Assembly: GCA_021286645.1 (NCBI GenBank)
Contig: JAJTBZ010000035.1
Span: 1 to 64,000 of the forward strand
Length of the DNA: 64,000 nucleotides
Origin: Ignavibacteria bacterium
Lineage (GTDB): Bacteria; Bacteroidota; Ignavibacteria; Ignavibacteriales; Ignavibacteriaceae
Reading direction: 5' to 3'
The notes beneath the pieces are model-generated. The model was not told the DNA's origin and did no database searches. It saw nothing but the letters and a program-made list of their open reading frames with translations. Each line of letters begins with the position of its first letter. Positions within the stretch are counted from its first letter, which is position 1. A program made the position numbers and the translations under genes. Positions 48,199 through 57,398 of the stretch are shown here, piece by piece.

Positions 48199-49329
48199 TC
48201 AATTATGCTTCGGAAATGTTAGTAATAAATCACGGTAATATTCATACTGTTTCTGCCTTAACTTAATTTCTTTCGGAAGACCTTCACTAATTGAGGTAGT
48301 GAGTAGGTCGAAATTATCGAGGATATTAACAATTCGTTCTTGTTCCTCTAAAGAGGGAATTGGAATGACGTATTCCATGATTTTATTCTTATTTCCTCTT
48401 GGCATTTTAGCTCCCTTAGCGTGTTTCATGTTGAACGCAAAGAATTTATCGTCTGCTAACACATGATATAAATATCGAGGACTAATTGATACATCTATGA
48501 TGTTAATCACAAGCACGTCTCCATTTGTACCGCCAATACAATCAGCAATCCATATTTTCTTTAGATATGGCCGAATATTACCTATTAAAATATCGCAGAT
48601 ATTATATTTCACATAATTACCGGATTGTGGTAAATAAGTAGAAATTGTTTTCCCTTGTTTATTTTGTAAAAGATTATCAACACCAACATAGTTATTTTTA
48701 TCAAGTTTATCATAGCTGATTCGTTCACTAGCGTATCGGGTTACTTCCCCCAACGTCTTCCATTTCACTTCACTCTCATCGAAATTCAACAGCTGTTCAC
48801 GATAATAATTATACTGTTTTTTGCGCGCTGTTAGCTCCGCTGTTAGCTCCGCTGTTAGCTCTGTAAAGGTATCGAGAATACGAACAATCTCTTTTTGAAC
48901 AGGTAGAGGTGGAACTGGAATGGGAACTTCTAATATTTCACTTGTACGTAATGCTGGAATTCCAGCACCGTGTTGTTTTGTCATAAATCTTTCCTGGTTA
49001 AGTTTCAGGAAGTGATAAATAAATCTATTTTCAACCAACTCAATTTTTGGCAAAACAACATAACAATGGGCATTAGCATAAAATTTTGTAGTGACGAAGT
49101 TAACAAAACCAGCAGAAGCCCCTCCTTGGCTAATTATTGTTTTGTTTCCCTCATAATTGTAAACATCCGTATATCCTGAAAACGAAATACCACCGTTATA
49201 AGCAGGATACCTCCCATCATCCAAAAGTAATTCCTTGTTAAGCTGATTGCCTTTTTCAAGTCTAACAACTTCCCTCAGCATCTTCCATTCAACTGCCACG
49301 CCATGTAATAAATTATCTATTAGGCTCAT
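48199..49329 (-). CDS. hsdS: Type I restriction specificity subunit (two TRDs, type IC-like)
   Basis: 376 residues. TRD1 lies at 10-135 and TRD2 at 185-325, each followed by a conserved helix ([16 protein letters not shown] and [15 protein letters not shown]). Between them is ELTA repeated three times (157-168). HsdS reads the bipartite DNA target for both methylation and restriction. Overlaps hsdM by ATGA (49326-49329) and precedes prrC by 10 bp. The repeat resembles the TAEL spacer of type IC EcoR124-family enzymes. Confidence 0.95.
   Translation of the reverse strand: MSLIDNLLHGVAVEWKMLREVVRLEKGNQLNKELLLDDGRYPAYNGGISFSGYTDVYNYEGNKTIISQGGASAGFVNFVTTKFYANAHCYVVLPKIELVENRFIYHFLKLNQERFMTKQHGAGIPALRTSEILEVPIPVPPLPVQKEIVRILDTFTELTAELTAELTARKKQYNYYREQLLNFDESEVKWKTLGEVTRYASERISYDKLDKNNYVGVDNLLQNKQGKTISTYLPQSGNYVKYNICDILIGNIRPYLKKIWIADCIGGTNGDVLVINIIDVSISPRYLYHVLADDKFFAFNMKHAKGAKMPRGNKNKIMEYVIPIPSLEEQERIVNILDNFDLLTTSISEGLPKEIKLRQKQYEYYRDLLLTFPKHN
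48827..48862. repeat. Three tandem 12-bp repeats in hsdS (TAEL-type spacer)
   Basis: The 12-bp unit GCTGTTAGCTCC occurs three times head to tail (the last with one change). It encodes ELTA/TAEL repeats in the central helix. In EcoR124-type enzymes, gain or loss of one such unit changes the gap between the two half-sites and so the recognition sequence. Confidence 0.9.
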
Positions 49330-50873
49330 GCTTCAATCTCTTTTACAATGGCAACAATTTCGGCACGTAGCTTATTTATTTTCTTCACGGTTTTAGTAAT
49401 TTCATCATTCAGTTTTGTAATATCCACCTGCTCACGATTGTCTTTTGCTTCTACATACGAACTTACCGACAGGTTATAATCATTTTCAATAATTAGCCTA
49501 TTATCAACCGTTTTTGCCACATGTGCCACATGCTGTTTACTGTTGAACAGTTGCATAATCTGCTCAATATGCTCGTCTAATAGTATATTGTTGTTGGTGG
49601 CTTTTTTAAAGAAAGCTTCGCCGCTGGCATCAATAAACTGCGTTTTATTTTCGGTTTTGTGTTTTGATAGCACAAGAATATTTACAGCTATTGAAGTGCC
49701 ATAGAATAAGTTTGGGGCTAAAGAGATAATAGTTTCAACAAAGTTGTTATCCACTAAATACTTCCTGATTTTCTGCTCCGCTCCACTACGGTAAAATATA
49801 CCGGGGAAGCAAACAATAGCAGCCCTGCCTTTACCAGAAAGATAATGGAGGGCATGTAACACAAAAGCAAAATCTGCTTTGGATTTCGGAGCCAACACCC
49901 CGGCGGGTGCAAAACGGTCATCATTAATGAGCGTTGGATCATCGTCCCCAATCCATTTTATGGAATAAGGCGGGTTTGAAACTATGGCATCAAAAGGTTT
50001 TTCATCGCCATAGTGCGGGTCTATAAGCGTATTGCCAAGTGCAAGGTTAAATTTATCGTAGTTTATGTTGTGCAAAAACATATTCATACGGGCAAGGTTA
50101 TACGTAGTATGGTTTACTTCCTGCCCATAGAAACCTTCTTCGATAATATGATTTTCAAAGTGCTTTTTTGCCTGTAACAATAAAGAGCCTGAACCCGCAG
50201 CCGGGTCATATATTTTATTTACTGTTTTCTGCTTATGCATTGCCAATTGTGCAATGAGTTTCGAAACATGCTGAGGCGTGAAAAACTCTCCTCCTGATTT
50301 TCCTGCATTTGCGGCATAATTGGAGATAAGGAATTCATAGGCATCGCCGAAAAGGTCAATTTGGTTGTCTTCAAAATTTCCAAAATTCAGTTCTTCTACA
50401 CCCTTCAAAACGGCAGCTAAACGGCTGTTTTTTGCTTCAACGGTATTACCTAATCGCGTGCTTGTTGTGTCAAAATCGGCAAACAATCCTTTTATATCAG
50501 GTTCAGATGGATAACCATTTGCAGAACTTTCAATAGCGTCAAAAATTGCTTTTAAGTCTGTATTCAGATTAGGGTTTGTATTGGCTGTTAGTGCAACATT
50601 CACAAAAAGTTGACTCGGGTAAATAAAATACCCTTTTGTTTTAATCGCATCGTCCTTTATTGCGGGTGTAATTTCTTTATCCGGGTAGTTTGCATAATTC
50701 ACGCTTTCATCACCACCTTCAATATAATTGGTAAAGTTTTCACTGATAAAGCGATAAAATAACGCGCCTAAGACAAACTGTTTAAAATCCCATCCATCAA
50801 CCGAGCCACGAACCTCGTTGGCTATTTTCCAAATTTTCGCTTGCAATTCTTGTCTTTGTGCTATGCCTGTCAT
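49326..50873 (-). CDS. hsdM: Type I restriction DNA N6-adenine methyltransferase subunit
   Basis: 515 residues. The HsdM_N helical domain spans 5-150 and the SAM-binding motif DPAAGSGS lies at 223-230. The catalytic NPPY is at 300-303, diagnostic of N6-adenine methylases, and a C-terminal helix interacts with HsdS. SD AAGGA lies 7 bp upstream. First gene of the hsdM-hsdS-prrC-hsdR operon. Length as expected for type I M subunits. Confidence 0.97.
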   Translation of the reverse strand: MTGIAQRQELQAKIWKIANEVRGSVDGWDFKQFVLGALFYRFISENFTNYIEGGDESVNYANYPDKEITPAIKDDAIKTKGYFIYPSQLFVNVALTANTNPNLNTDLKAIFDAIESSANGYPSEPDIKGLFADFDTTSTRLGNTVEAKNSRLAAVLKGVEELNFGNFEDNQIDLFGDAYEFLISNYAANAGKSGGEFFTPQHVSKLIAQLAMHKQKTVNKIYDPAAGSGSLLLQAKKHFENHIIEEGFYGQEVNHTTYNLARMNMFLHNINYDKFNLALGNTLIDPHYGDEKPFDAIVSNPPYSIKWIGDDDPTLINDDRFAPAGVLAPKSKADFAFVLHALHYLSGKGRAAIVCFPGIFYRSGAEQKIRKYLVDNNFVETIISLAPNLFYGTSIAVNILVLSKHKTENKTQFIDASGEAFFKKATNNNILLDEHIEQIMQLFNSKQHVAHVAKTVDNRLIIENDYNLSVSSYVEAKDNREQVDITKLNDEITKTVKKINKLRAEIVAIVKEIEA

Positions 50874-50909
50874 TTATTTCCTTTATTAAATCTTATAGAC
50901 TAATTGCCA

Positions 50910-50924
50910 AAATTGTAACAATTT
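50910..50924. promoter_or_regulatory. 7-1-7 palindrome upstream of hsdM
   Basis: AAATTGTAACAATTT is a perfect odd palindrome whose near edge is 37 bp from the hsdM start. Position and symmetry suit an operator for control of the restriction operon. No controller gene is adjacent. Confidence 0.45.
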
Positions 50925-52086
50925 CAAATAGACTTCTTGTATAGATTGCTATTAGTTTTGCACATAACCATAACAATGTTATGCTTTTACCATGTATTCG
51001 CACAAGCCAGGTTAACTTACTGCCCGGTTCGCGCAACCCTACCTTTAATCTGCTCAGTTGTTAAGATAATGGTAAATAGCAATGCTGGTCTAACAATATT
51101 TAGCATCTCTATTTCAAATCATCATTGTAACTGAATTACTGAATGAGTAAAAACCAAGTGTAGTTTTAGTCATTTCAGTAAATAACATTTGATTTTTATA
51201 TCCATCAGAATTCCAGTGTGTCATTGTGGGGGATTAATTCTATACGTCATTCTCCCACATGATTAACGAACAAAAGTGCAAAATTTCTTCTCTAAGATAC
51301 GAATATCTTTTAATTACATTACTTTTATTCCTGTGAAAGAATCTCAGTCCTTCAGTTGAAAGTTCAGTATTATAATAATTAGAATACGAACATTAGTATT
51401 AACGAATTAACGGATTCTTTTATCATTAAAAAGAGGTTGTGGCCCTAAATTAATCTCTTTCGGAATTGAGCTTATACCCCCTTTCACAACAACTTGAAAT
51501 CCCGGAGTTCATTTGGTGCTGTGGCTGCGCGTGCCAATCTTATCCTTCCAGGCAAACCTGCCATCCGGCAGAACCGGAACGTTCTATCCAATATCTGAGT
51601 CGTCCTGAAAATGGTTGACGTTTTTATGTACATAAAATAAGTAAATTATTCTAACAGATATTACCTGAAGTCAGTAGCCCGAAAGATGCTAATTGTTTGA
51701 ACTACCCGCAATATAATCGACAAAGAAGTGAAATAGTAGATTCGCAGGATAGATAAAAGGAGTTCACAATGGCAGAACGATTATAGACTCAACCCGCTGG
51801 TGGGCAGGCACCGCAAGTTCTGTTCTTCTCTCGCACGACTCGAATCCGAGACCGGGGAAGAAAGACGGAAATCGTAATAATTCAGTATCCCTGCCGATTT
51901 ACCGGAAGTTGTTTCCGGGTACGTTACCAAAGCCAGACAAATTTTCCGTAAAAACATCAGTATGCTGTTTATCCTATCCACCTCAAAAAGCTGTTATTCA
52001 CCTGCATTTATTTTTTTGCAGTATTGAATAAATAATACCCGAATACTGTATTTTACAGAACCATTTATTTAATACTTAGGAAAAAT
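50925..52086. other. Long non-coding stretch beside the restriction operon
   Basis: About 1.16 kb with only short, unconvincing open frames. 51480-51990 is GC-richer with fragments that look like decayed sequence. One fragment (51548-51592) resembles the tRNA-Asp-derived repeats. This suggests an eroded mobile-element flank. Confidence 0.45.
51548..51592. repeat. Possible outlying tRNA-Asp-derived relic
   Basis: On the minus strand it reads TTGGATAGAACG then a hairpin TTCCGGTTCTGCCGGA, parallel to TTGGTTAGAACG plus hairpin in the array at 52585-53117. Only the D-arm and the following hairpin are recognisable. Confidence 0.35.
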
Positions 52087-52299
52087 ATGAAACGTTTATT
52101 TATTGCTCTTTTCGTTATTGGTACTTTAATCAGCCCCAGCTTTGCACAGAATGCAGACTCCCTAAAACAACCAAAAAAACATGCGAAAGCTAAAGTTGCC
52201 GAAATGAAGGCGGAAGCAAAGAAGGCTGCTGCTGCAAATGCTGTAACTGAAAAAAAGACAACACCTGCAAAAAAAGCTGATACAAAAGATAAAAAGTAA
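52087..52299 (+). CDS. Small secreted Lys/Ala-rich basic protein
   Basis: 70 residues. The signal peptide ends at SFAQNAD. The mature part (about 48 residues) is mostly Lys, Ala, Thr and Glu without defined structure (KKHAKAKVAEMKAEAKKAAA). AGGAAAA lies upstream of the ATG. It may bind polyanions or the cell wall. No family recognised. A terminator follows. Confidence 0.7.
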   Translation: MKRLFIALFVIGTLISPSFAQNADSLKQPKKHAKAKVAEMKAEAKKAAAANAVTEKKTTPAKKADTKDKK

Positions 52300-52333
52300 A
52301 TCAAATAATCGTTAAGCAATTATCCCTGATTTT

Positions 52334-52366
52334 AGCTGTCCCGGCAATAGCCGTGGCAGCTTTTTT
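52334..52366 (+). terminator. Terminator of the small basic-protein gene
   Basis: AGCTGTCCCGGC pairs with GCCGTGGCAGCT (one mismatch) followed by TTTTTT, 35 bp after the stop at 52299. Confidence 0.85.
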
Positions 52367-52584
52367 ATTGCACGAAACCATATTAATCTATCTGTTATAA
52401 TCCACGATATAACATCGCATCAGCGAGTTAGTCATCTCGATAAAAATGAATTTCCTGCCCGAACAGTGGAATCATTTGCTTCGAAAACCTTATCATAGCA
52501 GGCACTGCCATCTTCCGGTACCCCGGTTGCAAGTGATGCTACTATGTAAAGGAAGACCGGGACGCACCTGTCGGTTGGCAGGTA

Positions 52585-53117
52585 AACTCGCGACCTTCCC
52601 GCTAGTAGCGGAACGTTCTAACCAACTTTCCTTTTAAAATGAAAAAAGCCTACCACAATGTGACAGGCTCTTAACTTTGGCGGGGCCGACGAGACTTCCC
52701 GACTACTCGTCGGGACGACCTTCCCGCCAGAAGCGGGACGTTATACCAACTTTCCTTTTAAAATGAAAAACCCGTCAAAATGTGACGGGCTTTTTAAGAG
52801 CGGGGCCGACGAGACTTCCCGACTACTCGTCGGGACGACCTTCCCGCCAGAAGCGGGACGTTCTAACCAACTTTCCTTTTAAAACAAAAAACCCGTCACA
52901 GTGTGACGGGCTTTTTAAGAGCGGGGCCGACGAGACTTCCCGACTACTCGTCGGGACGACCTTCCCGCCGAAGCGGGACGTTCTAACCAACTGTTCGTTT
53001 AAAATGAAAAAAGCCTACCACAATGTGACAGGCTCTTAACTTTGGCGGGGCCGACGAGACTTCCCGACTACTCGTCGGGACGACCTTCCCGCCTAAAGCG
53101 GGACGTTCTAACCAACT
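52585..53117 (-). repeat. Tandem array of five tRNA-Asp-derived elements with hairpins
   Basis: Units lie at 52585-52627 (partial), 52678-52751, 52800-52872, 52921-52992 and 53043-53117. Read on the minus strand, each keeps tRNA-Asp pieces: the D-arm AGTTGGTTAGAACG, variable loop AGGTCG and, in four units, acceptor end AGTCTCGTCGGCCCCGCC. The 17-nt anticodon arm is replaced by another 17-nt hairpin (TCCCGCTTCTGGCGGGA; loops differ between units, one is 16 nt). In four units part of the T-arm is replaced by TCCCGACGAGTAGTCGGGA. The 5' acceptor strand is missing. Each full unit is followed by a hairpin plus T run (52647-52669, 52771-52789, 52892-52910, 53012-53033). Confidence 0.85.
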
Positions 53118-53131
53118 GTTCGTTTAAAAAG

Positions 53132-53159
53132 CAAAAAGCCCATCTTTCGATGAGCTTTT
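53132..53159 (-). terminator. Terminator of tRNA-Asp
   Basis: On the minus strand AAAAGCTCATC pairs with GATGGGCTTTTT around a GAAA-type loop, right after the CCA end. Confidence 0.8.
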
Positions 53160-53162
53160 ACG

Positions 53163-53239
53163 TGGCGGGGCCGACGAGACTCGAACTCGCGACCTCCTGC
53201 GTGACAGGCAGGCGTTCTAACCAACTGAACTACGACCCC
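53163..53239 (-). tRNA. tRNA-Asp (GTC)
   Basis: 77 nt including an encoded CCA. The acceptor stem GGGGTCG pairs with CGGCCCC, discriminator G. D-arm is AGTTCAGTTGGTTAGAA; anticodon arm CCTGC-CTGTCAC-GCAGG gives anticodon GTC; the T-loop is TTCGAGT. Closely like E. coli tRNA-Asp. Transcribed leftward into the tRNA-derived array. Confidence 0.97.
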
Positions 53240-53332
53240 GTTATGTTCAATTTTTGTGTTGCTAAATTAGGAAATTATTGCATGATATTCAAATCTTACC
53301 CTTAATAATATGCAATATTTTTGAAAAAATTG

Positions 53333-53764
53333 TCACTTTTCGCGCACTTCAATACCTTGCATTGCAAGCGCTTTTTTATAGTCTGCAGAACATGCACTTA
53401 CCAGTTTTTGCAGTGCCGGTACATGTATATCATCCAATTTTTTAATATATAAGCACCCTTTGCCTGTCTGGAACTTACCGAGTTCAGTAAGTTGCTCAGT
53501 ATGTAGTGTCATCATTCCGGTTAAATACAAAGAGAATTTATCTTTTCGGGGAGAGAAACCGACAATACAGGTATCGCCTTCCGTGCCGGTGGGGTATTTG
53601 TAGTGATACATACCAAATGAAATGATGCTTTTGGCGTAAAGAACCGCTTCCTTTTGGGTAGCAGCGTACATTATATCAATAAGCTTTTCTGTTTCCTGTT
53701 TACGGGTTGGCGGCTGAATTTTCTCTACAAATTCCCGAACTTCGTTACTAACCGGAGCTTTCAT
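53333..53764 (-). CDS. DUF1801 (YdhG-like) protein
   Basis: 143 residues. FVEKIQPPTRKQETEKLIDIM, SIISFGMYHYKYPTGTEGD, GFSPRKDKFSLYLTG and GKGCLYIKKLDDIHVPALQKLV match the DUF1801 layout. The fold is frataxin-like in known members, with roles in metal handling suggested. Cytoplasmic; 56 bp after the MarR-like gene, maybe cotranscribed. Confidence 0.88.
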   Translation of the reverse strand: MKAPVSNEVREFVEKIQPPTRKQETEKLIDIMYAATQKEAVLYAKSIISFGMYHYKYPTGTEGDTCIVGFSPRKDKFSLYLTGMMTLHTEQLTELGKFQTGKGCLYIKKLDDIHVPALQKLVSACSADYKKALAMQGIEVREK

Positions 53765-53820
53765 GGATAACCTTTCGCTGTTTTGGTAACAAACACGGGA
53801 AATTTGTAAAAGATTCCTTA

Positions 53821-54522
53821 TTACCGTTTCAGGTACACGCAGTTTTCTTTATAATCATGGCTGCAATTCTCGCCGGTGCAAACCGGAAGATCTTCCCCTA
53901 CCATTTCCCGGTAAATATCACAAAAATCCCTGCCCTTATGTTTCTGCCATATACCCGCGAATTTACTTTCCACATCGCGCAGCAGAAGAGTGCACAATTC
54001 TATATCCTCGGGTGCCATATCATTAAATATCAATTTACTTACGCGGCCAAACACCTGATAACATTGTTGCAGTACTTCTTTACCCTGTGGTGTTACATCC
54101 AGACGCTTCGAACGCTTATCGTTTTCATCATCGGTCTCGGTAATATATCCCTGTGCTTTCAGACTGGCAATAAAATTTAATCCGGTAGAAAATTCAATCA
54201 GGTTACATTGTATAGCCTCTGTCTTCTTCGGATTCCGAAGTTTTGCTATGGAATTGAGGATAAAAAACTCATCAAGATGCCGCAGCGGCACCTGATTCAT
54301 TGAAGCCTGTAAATAAAAACGATGGAGCCGCATAATCCAGTCCAGCAGCTTGGTTAACAGAACTTGAGGAATTGGCGGGGCAATACCCTCAAACAACGGC
54401 CGCACAAACTTCAATTCTCTTTTCTTCGAGAGATAATATAGACAGAAATCCTCCAGATCAGCATTTGCATGATTACCGGCGAATTCGGCCCACTGATTTA
54501 CCAGCTCAACAGTTTTATTCAC
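53821..54522 (-). CDS. MarR-like regulator with C-terminal cysteine cluster
   Basis: 233 residues. The central wHTH has HLDEFFILNSIAKL, recognition helix region IQCNLIEFSTGLNFIASLKAQGYI and wing DENDKRSKRLDVTPQG, as in MarR proteins. It is longer than usual (about 150), with an N-terminal helical extension and a C-terminal tail carrying C201, C215, C220 and C228. It is divergent from the EmrA-EmrB-TolC genes and therefore likely represses them. The cysteine tail suggests metal or redox sensing; this is inference. Confidence 0.85.
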   Translation of the reverse strand: MNKTVELVNQWAEFAGNHANADLEDFCLYYLSKKRELKFVRPLFEGIAPPIPQVLLTKLLDWIMRLHRFYLQASMNQVPLRHLDEFFILNSIAKLRNPKKTEAIQCNLIEFSTGLNFIASLKAQGYITETDDENDKRSKRLDVTPQGKEVLQQCYQVFGRVSKLIFNDMAPEDIELCTLLLRDVESKFAGIWQKHKGRDFCDIYREMVGEDLPVCTGENCSHDYKENCVYLKR

Positions 54523-54610
54523 AAATTACCTCAAGTTTGATATATTTTTTAAATTTTTATAACATTTATTTGCAATTATAAGGAATTTTACATAGTTTCG
54601 CAATGGATTT

Positions 54611-54626
54611 ATATCACAAATGATAT
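54611..54626. promoter_or_regulatory. Candidate MarR operator in the divergent promoter region
   Basis: ATATCACAAATGATAT is a 6-4-6 dyad. A related half, TATATCATATTT, follows at about 54641. Both lie between the MarR-like gene start (54522) and the emrA start (54764). Confidence 0.5.
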
Positions 54627-54763
54627 TTTATTGAGCATTTTATATCATATTTGCTGTGTGTTACCGTGTTACAATATCAATTTCTCACGAACTACTGATG
54701 GAGTAGTTTACAGCAAATGTACTCATGTAATTAAAAAGAACATTATTTATAAAGGTATTTTTT

Positions 54764-55801
54764 ATGGAAAATGAACAGAACAAACAAGTAAATATCCGCA
54801 AAATAGTAATTCCTGCCGTGTTAGGTATATTGCTGTTATTTGTCGGTTATAAGGTTTGGAATTATCTGCGCCACGAAGAAACTGATAACGCTCAGGTTGA
54901 AATGAGGCTTGTTCCCATACTTTCCCGCGTTTCGGGTTATGTAGATAAAATTTTGGTTGAAGATTATGCTACTGTCAAAAAGGGCCAGTTATTAATGGTA
55001 ATCGATACTACCGAATTGCATTTACAGCTCGCTGAAATGGAAGCCGATTACAACCAGGCCATTGCCGATTTAGCCAATGCACAGGCTTCGTTAACGAATG
55101 CCGAGGCTGCCCTTTCCTCTACCCGCGGGCAGGCAGATGTTACTTCATTACGGAAAGAAAAGGCTACAAACGATTTCACCCGCGATAAAGAACTATTTGA
55201 ATCGAATGCCATTACAAAAAAACAATTCGATGACAGTAAATCGAACTATGATATTACAATAAAACAACTTGAGACCAGTTTTCGTGATGTGAAAGTTGCT
55301 GAAACCCGTTTAGGCATTCTGAAATCGCAGGTAAGTAAAGCACAGGCACAGGTGGATGTAAAAAAGGCTCGTCTGGACCAGCAAAAACTAAAAATATCCT
55401 ATTGCTATATTTACGCACCATCCGATGGTACTATAGGGAAACGAAATGTTGATCAGGGGCAATTTATTCAGCCCGGCGCCCCCGTTTTCACTCAGGTAAA
55501 CGGACAGGAGCTTTGGGTTGTGGCCAACTTTAAGGAAAGCCAGATTAAAAACATTCGCGATGGTAAAGAAGTAGATATTGTTGTTGATGGATTTCCGCAA
55601 TATACCATTAAAGGTAAAGTTACATCAATCTCGGGAGCTACAGGGGCAAAATTCTCGTTACTGCCGCCGGATAACGCGACGGGCAATTTTATTAAAGTTA
55701 CCCAGAGAATTCCCGTGAGAATAGAAATTCTCGAATTGGAAAAATACCGCTCTATTCTGCGCGCGGGTATGAGTGTTGACGTTACTTTATTGGCGGACTA
55801 A
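54764..55801 (+). CDS. emrA: EmrA/HlyD-family membrane-fusion protein
   Basis: 345 residues. One N-terminal TM helix (IVIPAVLGILLLFVGYKVW), then NAQVEMRLVPILSRVSGYV lipoyl half, a long alpha-hairpin (80-190), the second lipoyl half IYAPSDGTIGKRNVDQGQF and beta-barrel DIVVDGFPQYTIKGKV. It bridges the inner-membrane pump and TolC. It is followed 6 bp later by the MFS pump gene. Confidence 0.93.
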   Translation: MENEQNKQVNIRKIVIPAVLGILLLFVGYKVWNYLRHEETDNAQVEMRLVPILSRVSGYVDKILVEDYATVKKGQLLMVIDTTELHLQLAEMEADYNQAIADLANAQASLTNAEAALSSTRGQADVTSLRKEKATNDFTRDKELFESNAITKKQFDDSKSNYDITIKQLETSFRDVKVAETRLGILKSQVSKAQAQVDVKKARLDQQKLKISYCYIYAPSDGTIGKRNVDQGQFIQPGAPVFTQVNGQELWVVANFKESQIKNIRDGKEVDIVVDGFPQYTIKGKVTSISGATGAKFSLLPPDNATGNFIKVTQRIPVRIEILELEKYRSILRAGMSVDVTLLAD

Positions 55802-55807
55802 AACACC

Positions 55808-57382
55808 ATGTCAGTTACCAGAATTGCAAAAATTGTAATTGCCATTACTACCATTTCTGCCGCGATTATGGAGCTTATTGATGTATCCATAGTTAATGTT
55901 GCGTTGAACCAAATGGCAGGTACACTGGGGGCCTCCATCGAGGATATTTCCTGGGTTATTACCTCCTATGCTATTGCAAACGTGATTATCATTCCCATGA
56001 CAGGATTTCTCGCGGGATATTTCGGCAGAAAGACCTATTACATGGGCTCCATAGTTGTGTTTACACTGGCTTCCGTAATGTGCGGGCAGTCTACTTCTAT
56101 TTGGATGTTAGTTTTTTGGCGATTTGTTCAGGGACTCGGTGGCGGCGGGTTACTCTCAACCTCGCAATCAATCCTCTTCGATGCATTCCCTGTTAAGCAG
56201 CGGGGACTCGCGGGCGCTCTATTCGGTATGGGTGTAGTTCTTGGCCCGACTTTAGGTCCTACAGTAGGCGGTTTAATTATTGATAACTATGCATGGCCAT
56301 TAATCTTTAACGTTAATGTTCCGTTTGGAATAATAGCCACGTATTTAAGTTATCGTTTCATTGAATCAGATACGCCAAAGGCAGAAAAGCCGCATATAGA
56401 TTGGGTTGGAATCTTTCTTCTAGCTGCCGGAATTGGAGCACTACAATATGTACTCGAACGGGGCGAATCAGAGGACTGGCTTGAATCATCGAAAATCGTC
56501 TGGTCCGGTCTCGTAGCGTTGATTGGCTTAATCTCATTCATCTTTTGGGAATTAAAACAAAAACACCCCGTTGTGAATTTGCGAATACTTAAAGATACAA
56601 ATCTGGCTTTCACGACAATTTTAACATTTATTGTCGGCTTTGCCTTATTCACATCGGTATTCGTATTCCCGTTATTGTTACAGCGAATTCTGGGTTATAC
56701 GGCACTCGCGACCGGTATAACATTGCTGCCCGGCTCATTACTGTCACTGGTGGTAATGCCAATTGTGGGCAAACGGCTTCAGGCCGGTACATCTCCCCGC
56801 TTCTTTGTAGCTTTTGGATTTGCAATCTTTATGCTATTTGGCATTCTCATGTCCAGGGCAGATATAAACGTATCGAGTGCATTCTTCGCCATTCCCCTGT
56901 TAATTCGCGGTGCCGGCCTGGCAATGCTCATGGTTCCCTTAACTACATTGGCAGTACAGGGACTGGAGCCAAAGGATATGCCACAGGGTATTGCCCTCAA
57001 TAACATGATGCGTCAATTAGGCGGGTCCTTCGGTATTGCTATTATTAATAATTATGTAGCCCAACGCTATGTAATCCATCGTACCGATCTGGTTGCAAAT
57101 ATTTACCAGGGAAGTGCGCAATTATATGAACGTATGAGCGTGTTAACCCAGGGGCTTCAGGCAAAATTACCTGTCACCGCTAATGTGCAAAACCAGGTGA
57201 TGCAGATTTTAGATCTGACAGTAATGAAACAGGCTTACCTGCGAACATATTTAGATGCATTCCTGTTTTCATCGGCGGTAATACTCGCGGTGTTTCCGAT
57301 ATTATTCTTTACCCGTAAGAAAAAAAATTCGCAGCCATTAAACCCGGCAGAGGCAGAAGAAATTGCCGGAGCTTCACATTAA
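55808..57382 (+). CDS. emrB: EmrB/QacA-family (DHA2) MFS drug exporter
   Basis: 524 residues with 14 expected TM helices. Motif near TM1 (ELIDVSIVNVALNQMAG), motif A-like GYFGRKTYY and antiporter motif C GMGVVLGPTLGPTVGG are clear. Proton-driven efflux of drugs or lipophilic compounds in a tripartite complex with the two flanking gene products. Confidence 0.95.
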   Translation: MSVTRIAKIVIAITTISAAIMELIDVSIVNVALNQMAGTLGASIEDISWVITSYAIANVIIIPMTGFLAGYFGRKTYYMGSIVVFTLASVMCGQSTSIWMLVFWRFVQGLGGGGLLSTSQSILFDAFPVKQRGLAGALFGMGVVLGPTLGPTVGGLIIDNYAWPLIFNVNVPFGIIATYLSYRFIESDTPKAEKPHIDWVGIFLLAAGIGALQYVLERGESEDWLESSKIVWSGLVALIGLISFIFWELKQKHPVVNLRILKDTNLAFTTILTFIVGFALFTSVFVFPLLLQRILGYTALATGITLLPGSLLSLVVMPIVGKRLQAGTSPRFFVAFGFAIFMLFGILMSRADINVSSAFFAIPLLIRGAGLAMLMVPLTTLAVQGLEPKDMPQGIALNNMMRQLGGSFGIAIINNYVAQRYVIHRTDLVANIYQGSAQLYERMSVLTQGLQAKLPVTANVQNQVMQILDLTVMKQAYLRTYLDAFLFSSAVILAVFPILFFTRKKKNSQPLNPAEAEEIAGASH

Positions 57383-57398
57383 TAAATTTTGAATGATT

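Noticed and set aside
50937-51134. Small plus-strand open frame with a hydrophobic start
   Set aside because: No ribosome site, no family, and located in the decayed flank of the restriction operon.
51781-51981. Minus-strand open frame of 66 codons
   Set aside because: No recognisable family and composition typical of decayed DNA.
51500-51990. Transposase or integrase remnant
   Set aside because: Short fragments only; no domain or terminal inverted repeats could be established.
52087-52299. Histone-like DNA-binding role of the Lys/Ala-rich protein
   Set aside because: A clear signal peptide makes a nucleoid role unlikely.
52585-53240. CRISPR array
   Set aside because: The repeats are about 75 nt of tRNA-like sequence with conserved hairpin spacers, and no cas genes are present.
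52446-53305. Open frames across the tandem repeats
   Set aside because: They translate hairpins and tRNA pieces; the DNA pattern is explained by tRNA-derived repeats.
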